NCBI GenBank assembly: GCA_964492895.1
Contig: CAZBLR010000015.1
Span: forward strand, 1-43,975
Origin: DATLWN01 sp964492895
GTDB taxonomy: Bacteria; Pseudomonadota; Zetaproteobacteria; Mariprofundales; Mariprofundaceae
Direction of reading: 5' to 3'
DNA: 43,975 nt
The position numbers were made by a program, and so were the translations under genes. The stretch's first letter is position 1. Every line of letters starts with the position of its first letter. This document shows, in pieces, positions 23,600 through 32,316 of the stretch. The notes under the pieces are model-generated. The model had not been told where the DNA came from and did no database searches. It worked only from the letters and a program-made list of their open reading frames with translations.

Positions 23600-24325
23600 C
23601 TATTCCTTGATGAAGAACTCCAAGCGCGTATCACCGATCTCGATGATGTCGCCGTCCTTCAGGGTGCGCGGTTCGTTGCCGAGGGTCTCGCCGTTGACCT
23701 TGGTCTTGGCCATGCCTTCCAGATAGGCGATGTGATAACCGGTGGGACGGCGGGTGATCACGGCTGCCTGCTTGCCGACCGTGAAGCCCTTGACCTTGAT
23801 CTTGCAGGTGTCGCCCTTGCCGATGCTGGTCAGCGACGAACTCAGTTCGAAGGCACGCCCGGCCTGGGGACCGGAAACCACCTGTACGCCGCCCAGCGGC
23901 ATGGCCGGGCCTGACGGGGAAGCGCCTTCTTCCTTCGGGGCCATGGCCGCGCGCGCCTGCGGCGTGATGACCATGGTCTTGTCCACGCCCTCCTCTTCCG
24001 GCTCCGGCGGCACGGGGGCGGCGGCGGGCTGGTCGGGGAGTTCCACATAGGTCAGCGTGTGCTTGCCGATCAGGATGACGTCGCCATGTTTCAGTACATG
24101 CTTGGTGACGTTCTTGTTGTTGACATGGGTGCCATTGGTGCTGCCCAGGTCCTCGAGGATGGCCTTGTTGCCGATCTTCAATACCCGCGCGTGCCGACCG
24201 CTGACCGCAAGGTTATCGATATGAATCGTGTTGTCGGGTTTGCGGCCAATGGTGGTTTCCTCCTGGTCCAGCGGACACTCGGAGATCACCGATTCCTTGA
24301 ATTTGAGGATCAGCTTACTCGCCAT
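23600..24325 (-). CDS. Double FHA-domain protein
   Basis: The 241 aa product has an N-terminal FHA domain (about 22-90) with intact phosphothreonine-binding signatures: TIGRKPDN, SGRHA and LGSTNGT. The C-terminal domain (about 145-238) is a degenerate FHA fold (SIGKGDTCKIKV, VGKQAAVI) lacking the canonical Ser-His and STNGT, so it probably does not bind pThr. The linker is Pro/Glu-rich and contains GVDKTMVITP, a possible kinase target. GGAGGAACCCC precedes the ATG. It is the third gene of the kinase/phosphatase set and probably reads out phosphorylation by the upstream kinase, by inference. Confidence 0.9.
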   Translation of the reverse strand: MASKLILKFKESVISECPLDQEETTIGRKPDNTIHIDNLAVSGRHARVLKIGNKAILEDLGSTNGTHVNNKNVTKHVLKHGDVILIGKHTLTYVELPDQPAAAPVPPEPEEEGVDKTMVITPQARAAMAPKEEGASPSGPAMPLGGVQVVSGPQAGRAFELSSSLTSIGKGDTCKIKVKGFTVGKQAAVITRRPTGYHIAYLEGMAKTKVNGETLGNEPRTLKDGDIIEIGDTRLEFFIKE

Positions 24326-24365
24326 GGGGTTCCTCCATCATTTCCGTATCATAGTCGAACACGTT

Positions 24366-25175
24366 TCAACGCCCAAACATACGGGAAATGATTCCCCGTT
24401 TGCGCTGGAATACCTTGCCGGTGCGGACCAGGATGACCGAGATGTTGTCCGGACCGCCGGCGTCGTTGGCCAGCTGCACCAGCTGCGAGGCCGCGCGGCG
24501 CAGGTCCTTGGCATACTGGGACAGCGTCAGGCGGATGGCCTCGTCCGGCACGACGTCGGTCAGGCCGTCGGAGCACATCAGGTAAATATCGCCCTGCCGG
24601 ACGATGTCCTCGACGATGTCCGGCTCGACGTCCGGTTCGATGCCGAGGGCGCGCGTCACCAGGTTCTTGATCGATGAATTGCGGGCATCGTCGGCCGTCA
24701 GCAGGCCGCGACGCACCTGTTCCTGGATCAGGGAATGGTCCTCGGTGACATGTGTCAGCAGGTCATCGCGCAGGCGGTACATGCGCGAGTCGCCGACATG
24801 CGCCGCGGTCAGGCGGTCGGCGTAGAACACGGCCGCCACGACGGTCGTACCCATGCCGGCGCATTCCGGGCGGGTCTGCGAGGTTTCCAGGATGGCATTG
24901 TTGGCCATGCCGACGGCATTGCGCACCAGCACCGACTCGCCGGTAAAGCCGGTTTCATCGTCGATCTTGCCTTCGGGCAGTTTCGGCAGCCGCTCCTGGA
25001 GCACCCGGCTGACCAGGTCCACCGCCATGGAGCTGGCGACCTCGCCGGCATTATGCCCGCCCATGCCATCGGCCAGGACGGCGAAGCCAAAGGTCGGATC
25101 GATACCGACGCAATCCTCGTTGTGTGAGCGCTTGACGCCCACATCGGTTAACGCATGCATCTCGAAGGAACTCAT
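24366..25175 (-). CDS. PP2C-type Ser/Thr protein phosphatase
   Basis: The 269 aa product is a soluble bacterial PPM phosphatase that would reverse Ser/Thr phosphorylation. Metal-binding motifs are intact: RSHNEDCVG, VLADGMGGHNAGEVAS, GTTVVAA, HVGDSRMYRLRD, CSDGLTDVV and GGPDNISVILV. There is no membrane segment. A basic tail (QRKRGIISRMFGR) ends the protein. The ATG overlaps the kinase stop by 4 nt, so it is co-translated with the kinase, a standard kinase/phosphatase pairing. The FHA gene follows after 40 bp. Confidence 0.94.
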   Translation of the reverse strand: MSSFEMHALTDVGVKRSHNEDCVGIDPTFGFAVLADGMGGHNAGEVASSMAVDLVSRVLQERLPKLPEGKIDDETGFTGESVLVRNAVGMANNAILETSQTRPECAGMGTTVVAAVFYADRLTAAHVGDSRMYRLRDDLLTHVTEDHSLIQEQVRRGLLTADDARNSSIKNLVTRALGIEPDVEPDIVEDIVRQGDIYLMCSDGLTDVVPDEAIRLTLSQYAKDLRRAASQLVQLANDAGGPDNISVILVRTGKVFQRKRGIISRMFGR

Positions 25176-27715
25176 GAACGTTTCTCCAGCGCGTTGACAT
25201 CATTCAGGCAGGCAATGATGGCGCGCACCACTTCCCCTCCGTTGTCATAGCGATTCTCGGGCTCCTTGGCCAGCAGACGGTCGATGACCTTGCTGACGCT
25301 CTCGGGCAGGTCCGGGTCGTGCTCCCGGATATCCGGATGGGGTTCGTTGGCGATCTGGAACATCAGGGTGGCCATGGAATCGCCGCGGAACGGGCGGGTG
25401 CCGGTCAGCATCTCGTAGAGCATGACGCCCATCGAGAACAGGTCGGAGCGCCCGTCCACATGCTTGCCTGACAGCTGTTCCGGCGACATATACGACGGGG
25501 TGCCCAGCACCACGCCGGTCTTGGTCTTGCTGGACGCGGTGATGCGGGCAATACCGAAGTCGGTGACCTTCACGGTCTTGTTGCGCAACAGCATGATGTT
25601 GGCCGGCTTGATGTCGCGATGGATCACCCCCTGATTGTGGGCATAGTGGAGCGCTTCCGCCACCTTGCCGGTGATCTTGAGCACAGCGGCGGCCGGCAGC
25701 AGCTTGTCCTTTTTCGTGAAGGGGGAGAGGTCGGTGCCGTTCAGGAACTCCATGGCGATGTAGGCCAGGTCGTGCTCCTCGCCGGCGTCGAAGATCGTGA
25801 CGATGTTCGGGTGCGTCAGGCGGCCGGCGGTTTCCGCCTCGCGGAAGAAGCGTTCCTTGACCTCCTGCAGCTCGTCCGGCTCGAACTCCTGGGACAGCGC
25901 CATGGTCTTGATGGCCACCTCGCGGTTGATCTTCGGATCACGGCCCAGGTAGACCGTACCCATCGCCCCGCGCCCGAGTTCCTTGACGATTTCGTAGCGG
26001 CCCAGGGTCGGCTTGGCGCCGCCCGTGATCAGCAGCGTCGACATGTTGTTGCCGCCGGAGGTGCCGAAGAGCATGGTCTCGCCGGCATTCTTGGCGCGCA
26101 GGATACGGGCCTGGATATCCTTGTAGTTGGGATTGAACTCGGCCATGTGCTCGTAGACGGTGGAGGCCTTGTTGAACTGGCGCTTACGCTCGAAATCCAG
26201 GGCGAGGTTGTACAGCGTGGCCAGCATGTCGTCGTTCATCGGGCATTTGCGGAACTTGTCGAAGGCCATGTCGAGCATGCCCTGGCTCTGGAACGACAGC
26301 CCCAGCATCTTGTTGGTTTCCGCCGATTCCGTCGTGATTTTCTCACGTTCCTCCTCGGAGGCGAAATAACGTTTGGTGGTCAGCAGCACATGCCCGAGCA
26401 CCAGCATGGCGCTGGCGGTCATGGTCTGGATCCACAGCGAGTAGGCGGTCAGGGCGAAGAAGTTGACGCTGAGCAGCACCAGCAGCAGCAGGATCGAGAC
26501 GATGGCGCCCGCAGCGGCACCCAGACGCGGCAGCAGGGCGATCAGGTAGATGGCGATCAGGGCCAGGATGCCCAGCTCCACCAGCTTCGCCCACGACGGG
26601 CGGGAGAAGAAGGTGTGGTCAAGGATGCTCTGCAGCACGTTGGCGGTGAATTCGACGCCGGACATCTGGTCGCTGACCGGTGTGATGAAGGTGTTGCCGA
26701 CGCCCTTGGCCGTGATGCCGATCAGCACGATCTTGTTCTCGAACATCTTGGGCGGGATGCGTCCGGAGTAGACGTCATAGAAGGAATAATGCTTGAAGCT
26801 TCCATCCTTGCCGCCGGTGTGGAACACGGGCCAGGCGCGCATGTGGGCGTCCGTCGGGACATCCAGCACGCCCATTTCGATGTCCGAGCCGAGGTTGACG
26901 CGGATATCGTGGCTGGAGACATGCAGCTGCTGGGCGGCGATGGCCAGCGACAGCGACGGGAAGAAACGCTTGTTGTATTCGATGACGAGCGGATCGTTGC
27001 GCACCACGCCGCCGGATGCCAACTGGATGTTCAGATGGCCGAGCCCGGCCGCGGCCAGGGCCAGCTCGCTGAACGGCAGGCGGATGCCCGATGCCTTCAG
27101 GGGCGGCATCTGCGGGTTGCCCCCGATGTTGGCGGTGCTGATGCGATCGAGCAGTTGGGGCGGGATGGTGGAAGAGGCATTGGATCCGTTCCCGAAGTCG
27201 AACAGGATCGGCATCACGACATTGCCGGCATTTTGCACGGCCTTGACCAGCCGGGAATCGATATCGAGGTTCTGGGCCTTTTCCAGCGTGGCGGCCGCCT
27301 CGTCGGTGCGTCCCTGGCTTTTCAGGATACTGGCCTGCTGCTTCAGGAACGCGATCATCTGCGCGGTGTTGTCGTCGCTCTGGCGTTCGGTGAAGAAGAT
27401 GTCCAGGCCGATCTGGCTGGCACCGGCCGCCGACAGCTTGTTGATCATGTCGGCGATGATGGAGCGTGACCAGGGCCAGCGCCCGATGCGGTCGATGGAG
27501 GCATCGTCGATGTCGAGGATGACGATCTGGTTGCTGGCGGGCTTGATGCTGGCCGAAACGCCGATGTCGTAGGCGCTCTGTTCCATGTGCTTGAGCGGGG
27601 AGAATCCGATCAGGTAGCCCACGATGAAGATGGCCGCGATCACAAGACCCACAAACCAGTCGGACTTCCAAAAAGCGCTGCTATTCAAGGCAGTGGCCTC
27701 CCCATCTTCATGCAT
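25172..27715 (-). CDS. CHASE2-sensor Ser/Thr protein kinase
   Basis: The 847 aa product has an N-terminal membrane segment, an extracytoplasmic CHASE2 sensor (about 40-370) and a cluster of three membrane segments (about 375-445). A TPR-like helical linker (about 480-545) and a Hanks-type kinase (about 571-830) follow. Kinase residues are intact: GRGAMGTVYLG loop, Lys603 (VAIK), Asp701 (IHRDIKPAN) and Asp719 (DFG), with GTPSYMSPEQ downstream. The HRD arginine marks an RD kinase, possibly activated by autophosphorylation. ATG 27715 has no Shine-Dalgarno. TTG 27688 has GGGGAGG eight bases upstream and may be the true start, giving 838 aa. It is the first gene of the operon. Confidence 0.93.
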   Translation of the reverse strand: MHEDGEATALNSSAFWKSDWFVGLVIAAIFIVGYLIGFSPLKHMEQSAYDIGVSASIKPASNQIVILDIDDASIDRIGRWPWSRSIIADMINKLSAAGASQIGLDIFFTERQSDDNTAQMIAFLKQQASILKSQGRTDEAAATLEKAQNLDIDSRLVKAVQNAGNVVMPILFDFGNGSNASSTIPPQLLDRISTANIGGNPQMPPLKASGIRLPFSELALAAAGLGHLNIQLASGGVVRNDPLVIEYNKRFFPSLSLAIAAQQLHVSSHDIRVNLGSDIEMGVLDVPTDAHMRAWPVFHTGGKDGSFKHYSFYDVYSGRIPPKMFENKIVLIGITAKGVGNTFITPVSDQMSGVEFTANVLQSILDHTFFSRPSWAKLVELGILALIAIYLIALLPRLGAAAGAIVSILLLLVLLSVNFFALTAYSLWIQTMTASAMLVLGHVLLTTKRYFASEEEREKITTESAETNKMLGLSFQSQGMLDMAFDKFRKCPMNDDMLATLYNLALDFERKRQFNKASTVYEHMAEFNPNYKDIQARILRAKNAGETMLFGTSGGNNMSTLLITGGAKPTLGRYEIVKELGRGAMGTVYLGRDPKINREVAIKTMALSQEFEPDELQEVKERFFREAETAGRLTHPNIVTIFDAGEEHDLAYIAMEFLNGTDLSPFTKKDKLLPAAAVLKITGKVAEALHYAHNQGVIHRDIKPANIMLLRNKTVKVTDFGIARITASSKTKTGVVLGTPSYMSPEQLSGKHVDGRSDLFSMGVMLYEMLTGTRPFRGDSMATLMFQIANEPHPDIREHDPDLPESVSKVIDRLLAKEPENRYDNGGEVVRAIIACLNDVNALEKRS

Positions 27716-27727
27716 TATGGCATGTAA
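27709..27727 (-). promoter_or_regulatory. Palindromic promoter/operator motif at the CHASE2-kinase operon
   Basis: The plus strand reads CATGCATTATGGCATGTAA, 17/19 identical to 1221-1239. On the minus strand the central six bases are CATAAT preceded by TGC, an extended -10 in the same place as in the other copy. Directly beyond it is a second palindrome, CATGTAAAACATG (27721-27733), which creates two TTACATG copies in tandem on the minus strand. If this is the promoter, transcription would begin near 27708, supporting the TTG start at 27688. Confidence 0.55.
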
Positions 27728-27848
27728 AACATGTAACTCCTAATGAATACGATATATTGGCAATCCCCTACGCCGCTGGCAAGCGCCGATGTCCATTCGC
27801 CCTGCTTCGTTCGCGACGGCGCGGACAGCCGGGCGGGGAAATGCTTGG

Positions 27849-27877
27849 TTGACACGATGGCAGGCGGTTCGTACCGT
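27849..27877 (+). promoter_or_regulatory. Promoter of the tRNA-Asn gene
   Basis: A perfect -35 TTGACA (27849-27854) is followed after 17 bp by TACCGT (27872-27877), which keeps the T, A and final T of the -10 consensus. The tRNA begins 11 bp downstream, as expected for a short 5' leader removed by RNase P. The remainder of the 173 bp between the kinase operon and the tRNA shows no gene. Confidence 0.65.
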
Positions 27878-27888
27878 TCGCCGCCTAT

Positions 27889-27964
<76 letters not shown>

Positions 27965-27977
27965 TTTAGGCTAAAGC

Positions 27978-28004
27978 AGGCACTCCGTTCGGGGTGCCTT
28001 TTTT
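27978..28004 (+). terminator. Rho-independent terminator after tRNA-Asn
   Basis: GGCACTCC and GGGGTGCC form an eight-pair stem (one G-T) with a GTTC tetraloop, flanked by A27978/T27999 and followed by a T run ending at 28004. It lies 13 bp after the tRNA. It is the clearest intrinsic terminator in the window. Confidence 0.88.
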
Positions 28005-28026
28005 CTTGGTTCGGGCACATGATCGT

Positions 28027-28055
28027 TTGTGCTGGGCAGCCTTGGATTCTAGGCT
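28027..28055 (+). promoter_or_regulatory. Weak candidate promoter for the SpoIIE-type phosphatase gene
   Basis: TTGTGC (28027-28032) and TAGGCT (28050-28055) are exactly 17 bp apart, but each matches consensus at only three of six bases. The ATG follows seven bases later, again suggesting a leaderless or very short leader. It is placed just after the tRNA terminator. Confidence 0.3.
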
Positions 28056-28062
28056 AACCCGC

Positions 28063-29733
28063 ATGGTTCGTGGAACGGCAAGGGCTGAGGTGGTGGAGAG
28101 GGCGCCGACATGGCGTTACATCGTCCGCCTGTGGCCGATCCTGCTGATCTTCATGGCCCTGCAGCTGACCATGCGCCTGTCCGGCAACAGTACAACCCTT
28201 GGCCTGCCCCACTGGATATCACTGTTCGACATCGCTTTCCTGTCCATGGCGTTCGTGACGGCCGGCATCTGGGTGCACCGCCCCCTGGCCCGCAGCGTGC
28301 GGCGCATCGCCGGCCGCGGCGGGCGCGAGGTGGGCGTGCTGGCCGAACACATGGCGCAGCTGCCGTGGCGGGCGCTGCGCGGCTATGCCCTCGCGGGGCT
28401 GGTGCTGTTCGTCTATCTGATGCTGTTGCTGCTCGCCGCCGCCGCCATCCACCACGTGACGATGACGCCCGAGATGATCCTGGCGCTGGGGCTGTCGGTG
28501 TTTTACGGGGCCGGCGTGCTCACCCCCGTGATCGGGGTGGCCGTGACCCTCGATTACGCCACCCGCCTGCGCCAGGGGCTGGCCCGATCCGGCCTGTTCA
28601 TGGAGGGCCTGGAGCGTCTGCACGGATTCCCGGCGCTGACCGGATCGGCCCGACGACCGTGGGTCATCTTTATCGTCACCAGCCTGCTTCCCGCCGCCTG
28701 CCTGGCCGTGTATGTCTACCTGGCGGTCAGGGTACACGACGATGCCGAGCAGCGGTTCATCATCCAGCAGGCGGTGGTGATGCTGGTGTCGCTGCTGCTG
28801 GCCGGTACGGCGCTGGTGGCGGTGCTCAGCCGGACCCTGAGGCGCGTGACCGCCAGCCTCGGCCTCGGCCTGCAGTTCCTGCGGCTGGGGCAGTTCGATG
28901 GCCGGGTGCCGGTGCTGCTGGACGACGAGATGGGCGAGCTGGCGCGCGGCCTGAACACGGCGCTGCAGGGCATGCAGGAGCGTGACGACATGCAGGATTC
29001 ACTGCGCATCGCCTCCGAGATCCACGAGGGACTGTTGCCGAAAACCGAGCCGTCGATCCCCGGCTACGCCATGGCGGCGCTGCAGCGCAGCTGCCACGAG
29101 GTGGGCGGCGATTACTACGATCACATCGTCCTGCCCGATGGCCGGGTGTGGCTGGTCATGGCCGACGTGGCCGGCAAGGGCTATCCGGCAGCCCTGACGG
29201 TGGCCAACCTGCAGGCCATGCTGCATGCCCTGGCCAGCCTCGGCATCGCCATCGGCGAGGCGGGGCGCTATGTCAACCGCACCCTGTGCCGCACCCTGAC
29301 AGGGGGGCGTTTCGTCACCATGTTCATGGCCATGCTTGATCCGCAGGAGCACACCCTGCACTGGTTCAATGCCGGGCATGTGCCACCGCTGATGGTTTGC
29401 GGCGGCAAGACCGTTCGCCTGGAAGCGACCTCTCCGCCGCTGGGGCTGAAGGAGGATGAGTCGTTCGACGTGGTCTACCGCCTGCTCGAGCCCGGCGATA
29501 CGCTGCTGGCCCTGACGGATGGCATCATCGAGGCGCGCCGCTCCGGCAACGAGATGTTCGGGGACCAGCGGGCCAGCGCGTGGTTTGCCTCGCATCAGGA
29601 CCTGGACGTCGAGGCGATGCCGCAGTCCCTGATGGACGCGCTGCAGGCTTTCGGTTCCGGGGCGCTGGAGGATGACGTGACGGTCCTGTTCCTGCGACGG
29701 CAGGAAGGGCAGGAAAAGGAAGGAAGGACATGA
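28063..29733 (+). CDS. Membrane SpoIIE-type (PP2C-like) phosphatase with HAMP
   Basis: The 556 aa product has about five or six membrane segments in the first 270 residues, a HAMP-like linker (about 270-320, FDGRVPVLLDDEMGELARGLN) and a C-terminal PPM/SpoIIE phosphatase domain. Metal-binding motifs are intact: CHEVGGDYYDH, VMADVAGKGYPAAL, GHVPPLM, ALTDGIIEAR and LEDDVTVLFLRR. Such proteins usually dephosphorylate an anti-sigma-factor antagonist, but no STAS or anti-sigma kinase gene is in the window. ATG 28063 is used because upstream in-frame codons run back into the terminator. It overlaps fumC by 4 nt, an unusual pairing. Confidence 0.9.
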   Translation: MVRGTARAEVVERAPTWRYIVRLWPILLIFMALQLTMRLSGNSTTLGLPHWISLFDIAFLSMAFVTAGIWVHRPLARSVRRIAGRGGREVGVLAEHMAQLPWRALRGYALAGLVLFVYLMLLLLAAAAIHHVTMTPEMILALGLSVFYGAGVLTPVIGVAVTLDYATRLRQGLARSGLFMEGLERLHGFPALTGSARRPWVIFIVTSLLPAACLAVYVYLAVRVHDDAEQRFIIQQAVVMLVSLLLAGTALVAVLSRTLRRVTASLGLGLQFLRLGQFDGRVPVLLDDEMGELARGLNTALQGMQERDDMQDSLRIASEIHEGLLPKTEPSIPGYAMAALQRSCHEVGGDYYDHIVLPDGRVWLVMADVAGKGYPAALTVANLQAMLHALASLGIAIGEAGRYVNRTLCRTLTGGRFVTMFMAMLDPQEHTLHWFNAGHVPPLMVCGGKTVRLEATSPPLGLKEDESFDVVYRLLEPGDTLLALTDGIIEARRSGNEMFGDQRASAWFASHQDLDVEAMPQSLMDALQAFGSGALEDDVTVLFLRRQEGQEKEGRT

Positions 29734-31109
29734 GCCAGTATCGAATCGAACAGGACTCCATGGGACAGATGCGGGTGCCGGACGAGGCCCTGTACGGGGC
29801 GCAGACGGCCAGGGCGATCGCGAACTTCCCGGTGTCGGGCACGCGCTTTCCGCGCGTGTTCATCAAGGCGCTGGGCCGCATCAAGGCGGCTGCAGCGGAG
29901 GTCAACCGGGACCTCGGACGCCTGGATGCGTCCATGGCCGAGGCCATCGGCCGGGCAGCCGGGGAGGTGGCCGGAGGGCAGCACGACGCGCATTTTCCAC
30001 TGGATGTCTTCCAGACCGGCTCCGGCACCAGCACCAACATGAATGCCAACGAGGTCATCGCCCACCGGGCCATGCAGATCGAGGACTCGCTCAAGGTGCA
30101 TGCCAATGATCACGTGAACATGGGCCAGTCCTCGAACGACGTGATCCCGACGGCGCTGCACGTGGCCGCTGCCGATCTTCTTGTCCACGAGCTGCAGCCG
30201 GCGCTCACGCACCTGCACGGGATGCTGGCCGGCAAGGCACAGGACTGTGCCGATGTCGTCAAGATCGGGCGTACGCACCTGATGGACGCCACGCCGATCA
30301 CGCTGGGCCAGGAGATCTCCGGCTGGGCGAGGCAGGTGGAACTGGGCATGGAACGACTGGCCTCCTGCCTGCCGCGCCTCGGCGAGCTGGCGCAGGGCGG
30401 CACTGCCGTGGGCACGGGCCTGAACACCCATCCCGAGTTCGGGGCACGCATGGCGGCCGCGCTGTCCGAGGTCTATGGCGTCGCGTTTAGCGAGGCGGCC
30501 AACCATTTCGAGGCCCAGGCAGCCCAGGATGCGGCGGTCGAGCTGTCCGGGCAGCTCAGGACGCTGGCGGTGTCGCTGGTGAAGATCGCCAACGATGTGC
30601 GCCTGCTCAATGCCGGCCCGCGCTGCGGCATCGGCGAGATCACGGTGGCGGCGGTGCAGCCCGGCAGTTCGATCATGCCCGGCAAGGTCAATCCGGTGAT
30701 CGCCGAATCGCTGGCCCAGGTCTGCGCGCAGGTGATCGGCAACGACGCGGCCATCGCCTTCGGCGGCGCCTCCGGCCTGCTCGATCTCAATGTCATGCTG
30801 CCGGTCATCGCCCTGAACCTGCTCGAGTCCGAGCGCTTGCTGGCCAATGCCTGCCGCATGTTCGCCGACAAATGCATCGCGGGGCTCGCCGCCAACCGCG
30901 AGCGCTGTGCCGAGCAGGTCGAATGGAGCATGAGCATGGTCACGGCCCTGGCCCCGGTGATCGGCTACGACCGGGCGGCCGGGCTTGCCAAACAGGCCGT
31001 GGCCGAGGGCAAGACGGTGCGCCAGCTATGCCTGGAACAGCAGGTCATGGAGGAGGCCGAACTGGATCGGTTGCTCGATCCGAAGGCCATGCTGCACGCG
31101 TCGAAGTAG
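29730..31109 (+). CDS. fumC: Class II fumarate hydratase
   Basis: FumC interconverts fumarate and malate in the TCA cycle without an iron-sulfur cluster. The 459 aa product has the superfamily signature GSSIMPGKVNP with the catalytic-loop serine. Also present are GSGTSTNMNANEV, NMGQSSND and KIGRTHLMDATPITLGQE. The substrate motifs favour fumarase over aspartase. The ATG overlaps the phosphatase stop (ATGA) and is preceded by AAGGAAGG. A six-base stem-loop (GTCGAA/TTCGAC) lies at the stop codon, without a T run. Confidence 0.95.
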   Translation: MSQYRIEQDSMGQMRVPDEALYGAQTARAIANFPVSGTRFPRVFIKALGRIKAAAAEVNRDLGRLDASMAEAIGRAAGEVAGGQHDAHFPLDVFQTGSGTSTNMNANEVIAHRAMQIEDSLKVHANDHVNMGQSSNDVIPTALHVAAADLLVHELQPALTHLHGMLAGKAQDCADVVKIGRTHLMDATPITLGQEISGWARQVELGMERLASCLPRLGELAQGGTAVGTGLNTHPEFGARMAAALSEVYGVAFSEAANHFEAQAAQDAAVELSGQLRTLAVSLVKIANDVRLLNAGPRCGIGEITVAAVQPGSSIMPGKVNPVIAESLAQVCAQVIGNDAAIAFGGASGLLDLNVMLPVIALNLLESERLLANACRMFADKCIAGLAANRERCAEQVEWSMSMVTALAPVIGYDRAAGLAKQAVAEGKTVRQLCLEQQVMEEAELDRLLDPKAMLHASK

Positions 31110-31118
31110 GTTTCGACC

Positions 31119-31147
31119 TCGACAGCGGCGGGGCGCGGCCCTAACAT
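31119..31147 (+). promoter_or_regulatory. Candidate carA promoter
   Basis: TCGACA (31119-31124, 5/6 to the -35 consensus) and TAACAT (31142-31147, 4/6) are separated by 17 bp. The predicted transcription start is near 31154, about 24 nt before the carA GTG, leaving room for the GGGGTGA ribosome site. No PurR/ArgR-like box is evident. Confidence 0.5.
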
Positions 31148-31177
31148 CGCCGCACTTTTGCGCGGGGTGATGCGAAC

Positions 31178-32299
31178 GTGGCGGAACACAAGGCTATCCT
31201 GGCTCTGGCGGACGGGCGCGTCTTTCACGGCAAGGCCTACGGCCATCGCGGCCATACGGTCGGTGAGGTCTGCTTCAACACCTCGATGACCGGCTATCAG
31301 GAGATCCTGACCGATCCGTCCTATACCGATCAGATCATCACCTTCACCTATCCGCATATCGGCAATGTCGGCGTCAACGAGGACGACATGGAATCGACCG
31401 ATGTCGCCGCCCGCGGCTGCATCCTCAGGGCCCCGGCGCGACTGACCTCGAACTACCGGGCCGAGGACGGGCTGGAGAACTGGCTGCGTTCGCGCCAGGT
31501 GGTGGCGATCGCCGACATCGATACGCGGGCGCTGACCCGGCATCTGCGCACGCAGGGCGCCGTCAACGGCGTCATCGCCTCCGACGGCATGCGCGAGGAC
31601 GACGCGGTGGACATGGCCCGGGCCTGGGAAGGCCTGGAGGGGCGCGACCTGGTCGGCCAGGCCTCGACGAAGCAGGTCACCGGCTGGAGCCAGGGCAGCT
31701 ACAGCCTGACCAGCGGGCAGTTTTCCCAGAGCGGGCAGGCATGGCATGTCGTGGCCATGGACTTCGGCTGCAAGCGCAACATCTTCCGCAAGCTGGCCGA
31801 CCGCGACTGCCGCGTGACCGTCATGCCGGCCGCAAGCTCCGTATCCGAGGTGCTGGATCAGAAGCCGGACGGCATTTTCCTGTCCAACGGTCCGGGGGAC
31901 CCGGCCGCGGCCGGCTACGCCGTGGAGACCATCCGCGGCCTGCTGGCGCACGATATCCCGATCTTCGGCATCTGCATGGGGCACCAGCTGCTGTCCCAGG
32001 CCCTGGGCCTGGCCACCTTCAAGCTCAAATTCGGGCACCGCGGGGGCAATCATCCGGTACGTGACGAAACGACGGGCAAGGTCGAGATCACCAGCCAGAA
32101 CCATGGTTTCGCGGTGTGCGACGAGAACGTCCCGGCGCACGTGGAGGTCACGCACCGCTCGCTGTTCGATGGCACGGTCGAGGGCCTGCAGGTGCGCGGC
32201 CGGCCGGTCTTTTCGGTGCAGTACCATCCGGAGGCCAGTCCCGGTCCGCACGATGCCGATTACCTGTTCGACCGTTTCGTCGATTCGATGCGGGGCTGA
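31178..32299 (+). CDS. carA: Carbamoyl phosphate synthase small subunit
   Basis: CarA hydrolyses glutamine and channels ammonia to CarB for carbamoyl phosphate, feeding arginine and pyrimidine synthesis. The 373 aa product has the N-terminal CPSase domain (CFNTSMTGYQEILTDPSY) and a class I glutaminase domain with Cys266 (GICMGHQLL) and a late HPE (YHPEASPGPHD). The start is GTG 31178 with GGGGTGA upstream; the ATG at 31170 is out of frame. carB is not downstream, where a VirK/YbjX gene lies instead, so the large subunit must be encoded elsewhere. Confidence 0.97.
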   Translation: MAEHKAILALADGRVFHGKAYGHRGHTVGEVCFNTSMTGYQEILTDPSYTDQIITFTYPHIGNVGVNEDDMESTDVAARGCILRAPARLTSNYRAEDGLENWLRSRQVVAIADIDTRALTRHLRTQGAVNGVIASDGMREDDAVDMARAWEGLEGRDLVGQASTKQVTGWSQGSYSLTSGQFSQSGQAWHVVAMDFGCKRNIFRKLADRDCRVTVMPAASSVSEVLDQKPDGIFLSNGPGDPAAAGYAVETIRGLLAHDIPIFGICMGHQLLSQALGLATFKLKFGHRGGNHPVRDETTGKVEITSQNHGFAVCDENVPAHVEVTHRSLFDGTVEGLQVRGRPVFSVQYHPEASPGPHDADYLFDRFVDSMRG

Positions 32300-32316
32300 T
32301 CCCAGGAACTGTTTCC

